From: Rickettsiales bacterium
Lineage (GTDB): Bacteria; Pseudomonadota; Alphaproteobacteria; Rickettsiales; UBA998
Direction of reading: 5' to 3'
NCBI GenBank assembly: GCA_028279475.1
Contig: JANQNR010000017.1
Location: 45,388 to 109,387 of the forward strand
DNA length: 64,000 nt
The position numbers were made by a program, and so were the translations under genes. Shown here one piece after another: positions 63,709 to 64,000 of this stretch. Position 1 is the first letter of the stretch; each line of letters starts with the position of its first letter. The notes beneath the pieces are model-generated. The model was not told where the DNA came from. It did not search any database and was given only the letters and a program-made list of their open reading frames with translations.

Positions 63709-64000
63709 CTAAATAGCTCCGGTTTAAATTTAAAATCTCTAGCTGGAATATGAGACTTTAATGACTTCCTTGAGACTGGCTTGCCGGTTACATCAAATGA
63801 TTGTCCATCTTTCTGCCATCGTACATTATCATACCGTTGCCCGGCTTGGGAACTATTTGGATTGGCTCTGGTGATTTTCACATATGTATGACCGTTACTT
63901 CCCGGTTTTTCATAAATGACGCCATCCCCTTTTTTGGTTGTTTTTCGTACCCAATCCCTCGGTACGCCTAATGGTCTTCGCAACAGGCGTTCGTTCCGAT
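63705..64000 (-). CDS. C-terminal toxin domain of a polymorphic toxin, truncated by the window edge
   Basis: The reading frame is open to the window end, so the N-terminal part lies outside. The visible 97 or so residues are basic: PRDWVRKTTKKGDGVIYEKP, then HTYVKITRANPNSSQAGQRY, DNVRWQKDGQSFDVTGKPV and SHIPARDFKFKPELF. This pattern (WV.K..KKG.G..Y..P; NPNS..; VRWQ.NGQ..D; HIP...FKF.P) is found at the C-terminus of Rhs/WXG-type polymorphic toxins and phage-like proteins, as I recall. Its activity is not known. The following small acidic gene would be its immunity partner. Confidence 0.6.
   Translation of the reverse strand, partial: RNERLLRRPLGVPRDWVRKTTKKGDGVIYEKPGSNGHTYVKITRANPNSSQAGQRYDNVRWQKDGQSFDVTGKPVSRKSLKSHIPARDFKFKPELFR

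Overview
The window reads as chromosomal DNA of an alphaproteobacterium of moderate GC content. The placement rests on gene content and order: a DUF6898-like small gene next to a CNNM/CorC protein, argS followed by a SPOR gene and nagZ, DUF2066 plus an AI-2E transporter divergent from purM-purN, an LdtR-type MarR regulator, and a metal-type KdsA. No rRNA, tRNA or CRISPR array was seen. Genus cannot be assigned from the sequence alone.

Layout. 1-9.3 kb is accessory: the end of a D-Ala-D-Ala dipeptidase, a 2351-residue five-module RTX/cadherin-like secreted protein, then a two-gene restriction-modification system clearly related to EcoRV/M.EcoRV in visibly AT-rich DNA. 9.3-27 kb is mostly housekeeping: CorC, aroB-aroK, two glutaredoxins, ppk1, gltB, AI-2E/DUF2066 and purM-purN. 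A GH24 lysozyme paired with an LprI-like protein interrupts it. 27-33 kb holds argS, SPOR, nagZ and the opposing rpmI-rplT-pheS operon. 33-39.6 kb carries a histidine kinase, an LdtR-like regulator and a TAXI-type TRAP transporter with a UspA protein. 39.7-55 kb has kdsA, a BrnT/BrnA toxin-antitoxin pair, cvpA-purF, a glycosyltransferase, a second SPOR protein, rpsF-rpsR, fabD, tsaD, purE-purK, radC, asd, a MAPEG protein, a lone pseudopilin and a beta-phosphoglucomutase-like HAD protein. 55-60 kb is an alginate-related locus: an AlgE-type secreted mannuronan C5-epimerase with an unusual domain order, a small unknown gene behind it, and a divergent GDP-mannose 6-dehydrogenase. 60-63.3 kb has cpoB, rplM-rpsI and a quinone oxidoreductase. 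The right edge cuts into a probable polymorphic toxin with its immunity gene.

How the genes connect. The RTX giant and the epimerase end in the same kind of C-terminus (an Asp-Phe-Met/Ile-Phe tail after RTX blocks), so both are probably type I secretion substrates; no secretion genes lie in the window. The GDP-mannose dehydrogenase would supply GDP-mannuronate for a polymer that the epimerase modifies outside the cell; the polymerase and export genes must be elsewhere. Five purine genes (purM, purN, purF, purK, purE) are spread over three loci.

Several families of short palindromic repeats sit in the intergenic gaps. Two long inverted-repeat elements overlap gene ends and starts (13.06-13.19 kb and 47.76-47.90 kb). 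One palindrome has conserved arms and a variable core in two copies (22.5 and 55.0 kb). A 48-bp repeat occurs identically at 14.3 and 54.8 kb.
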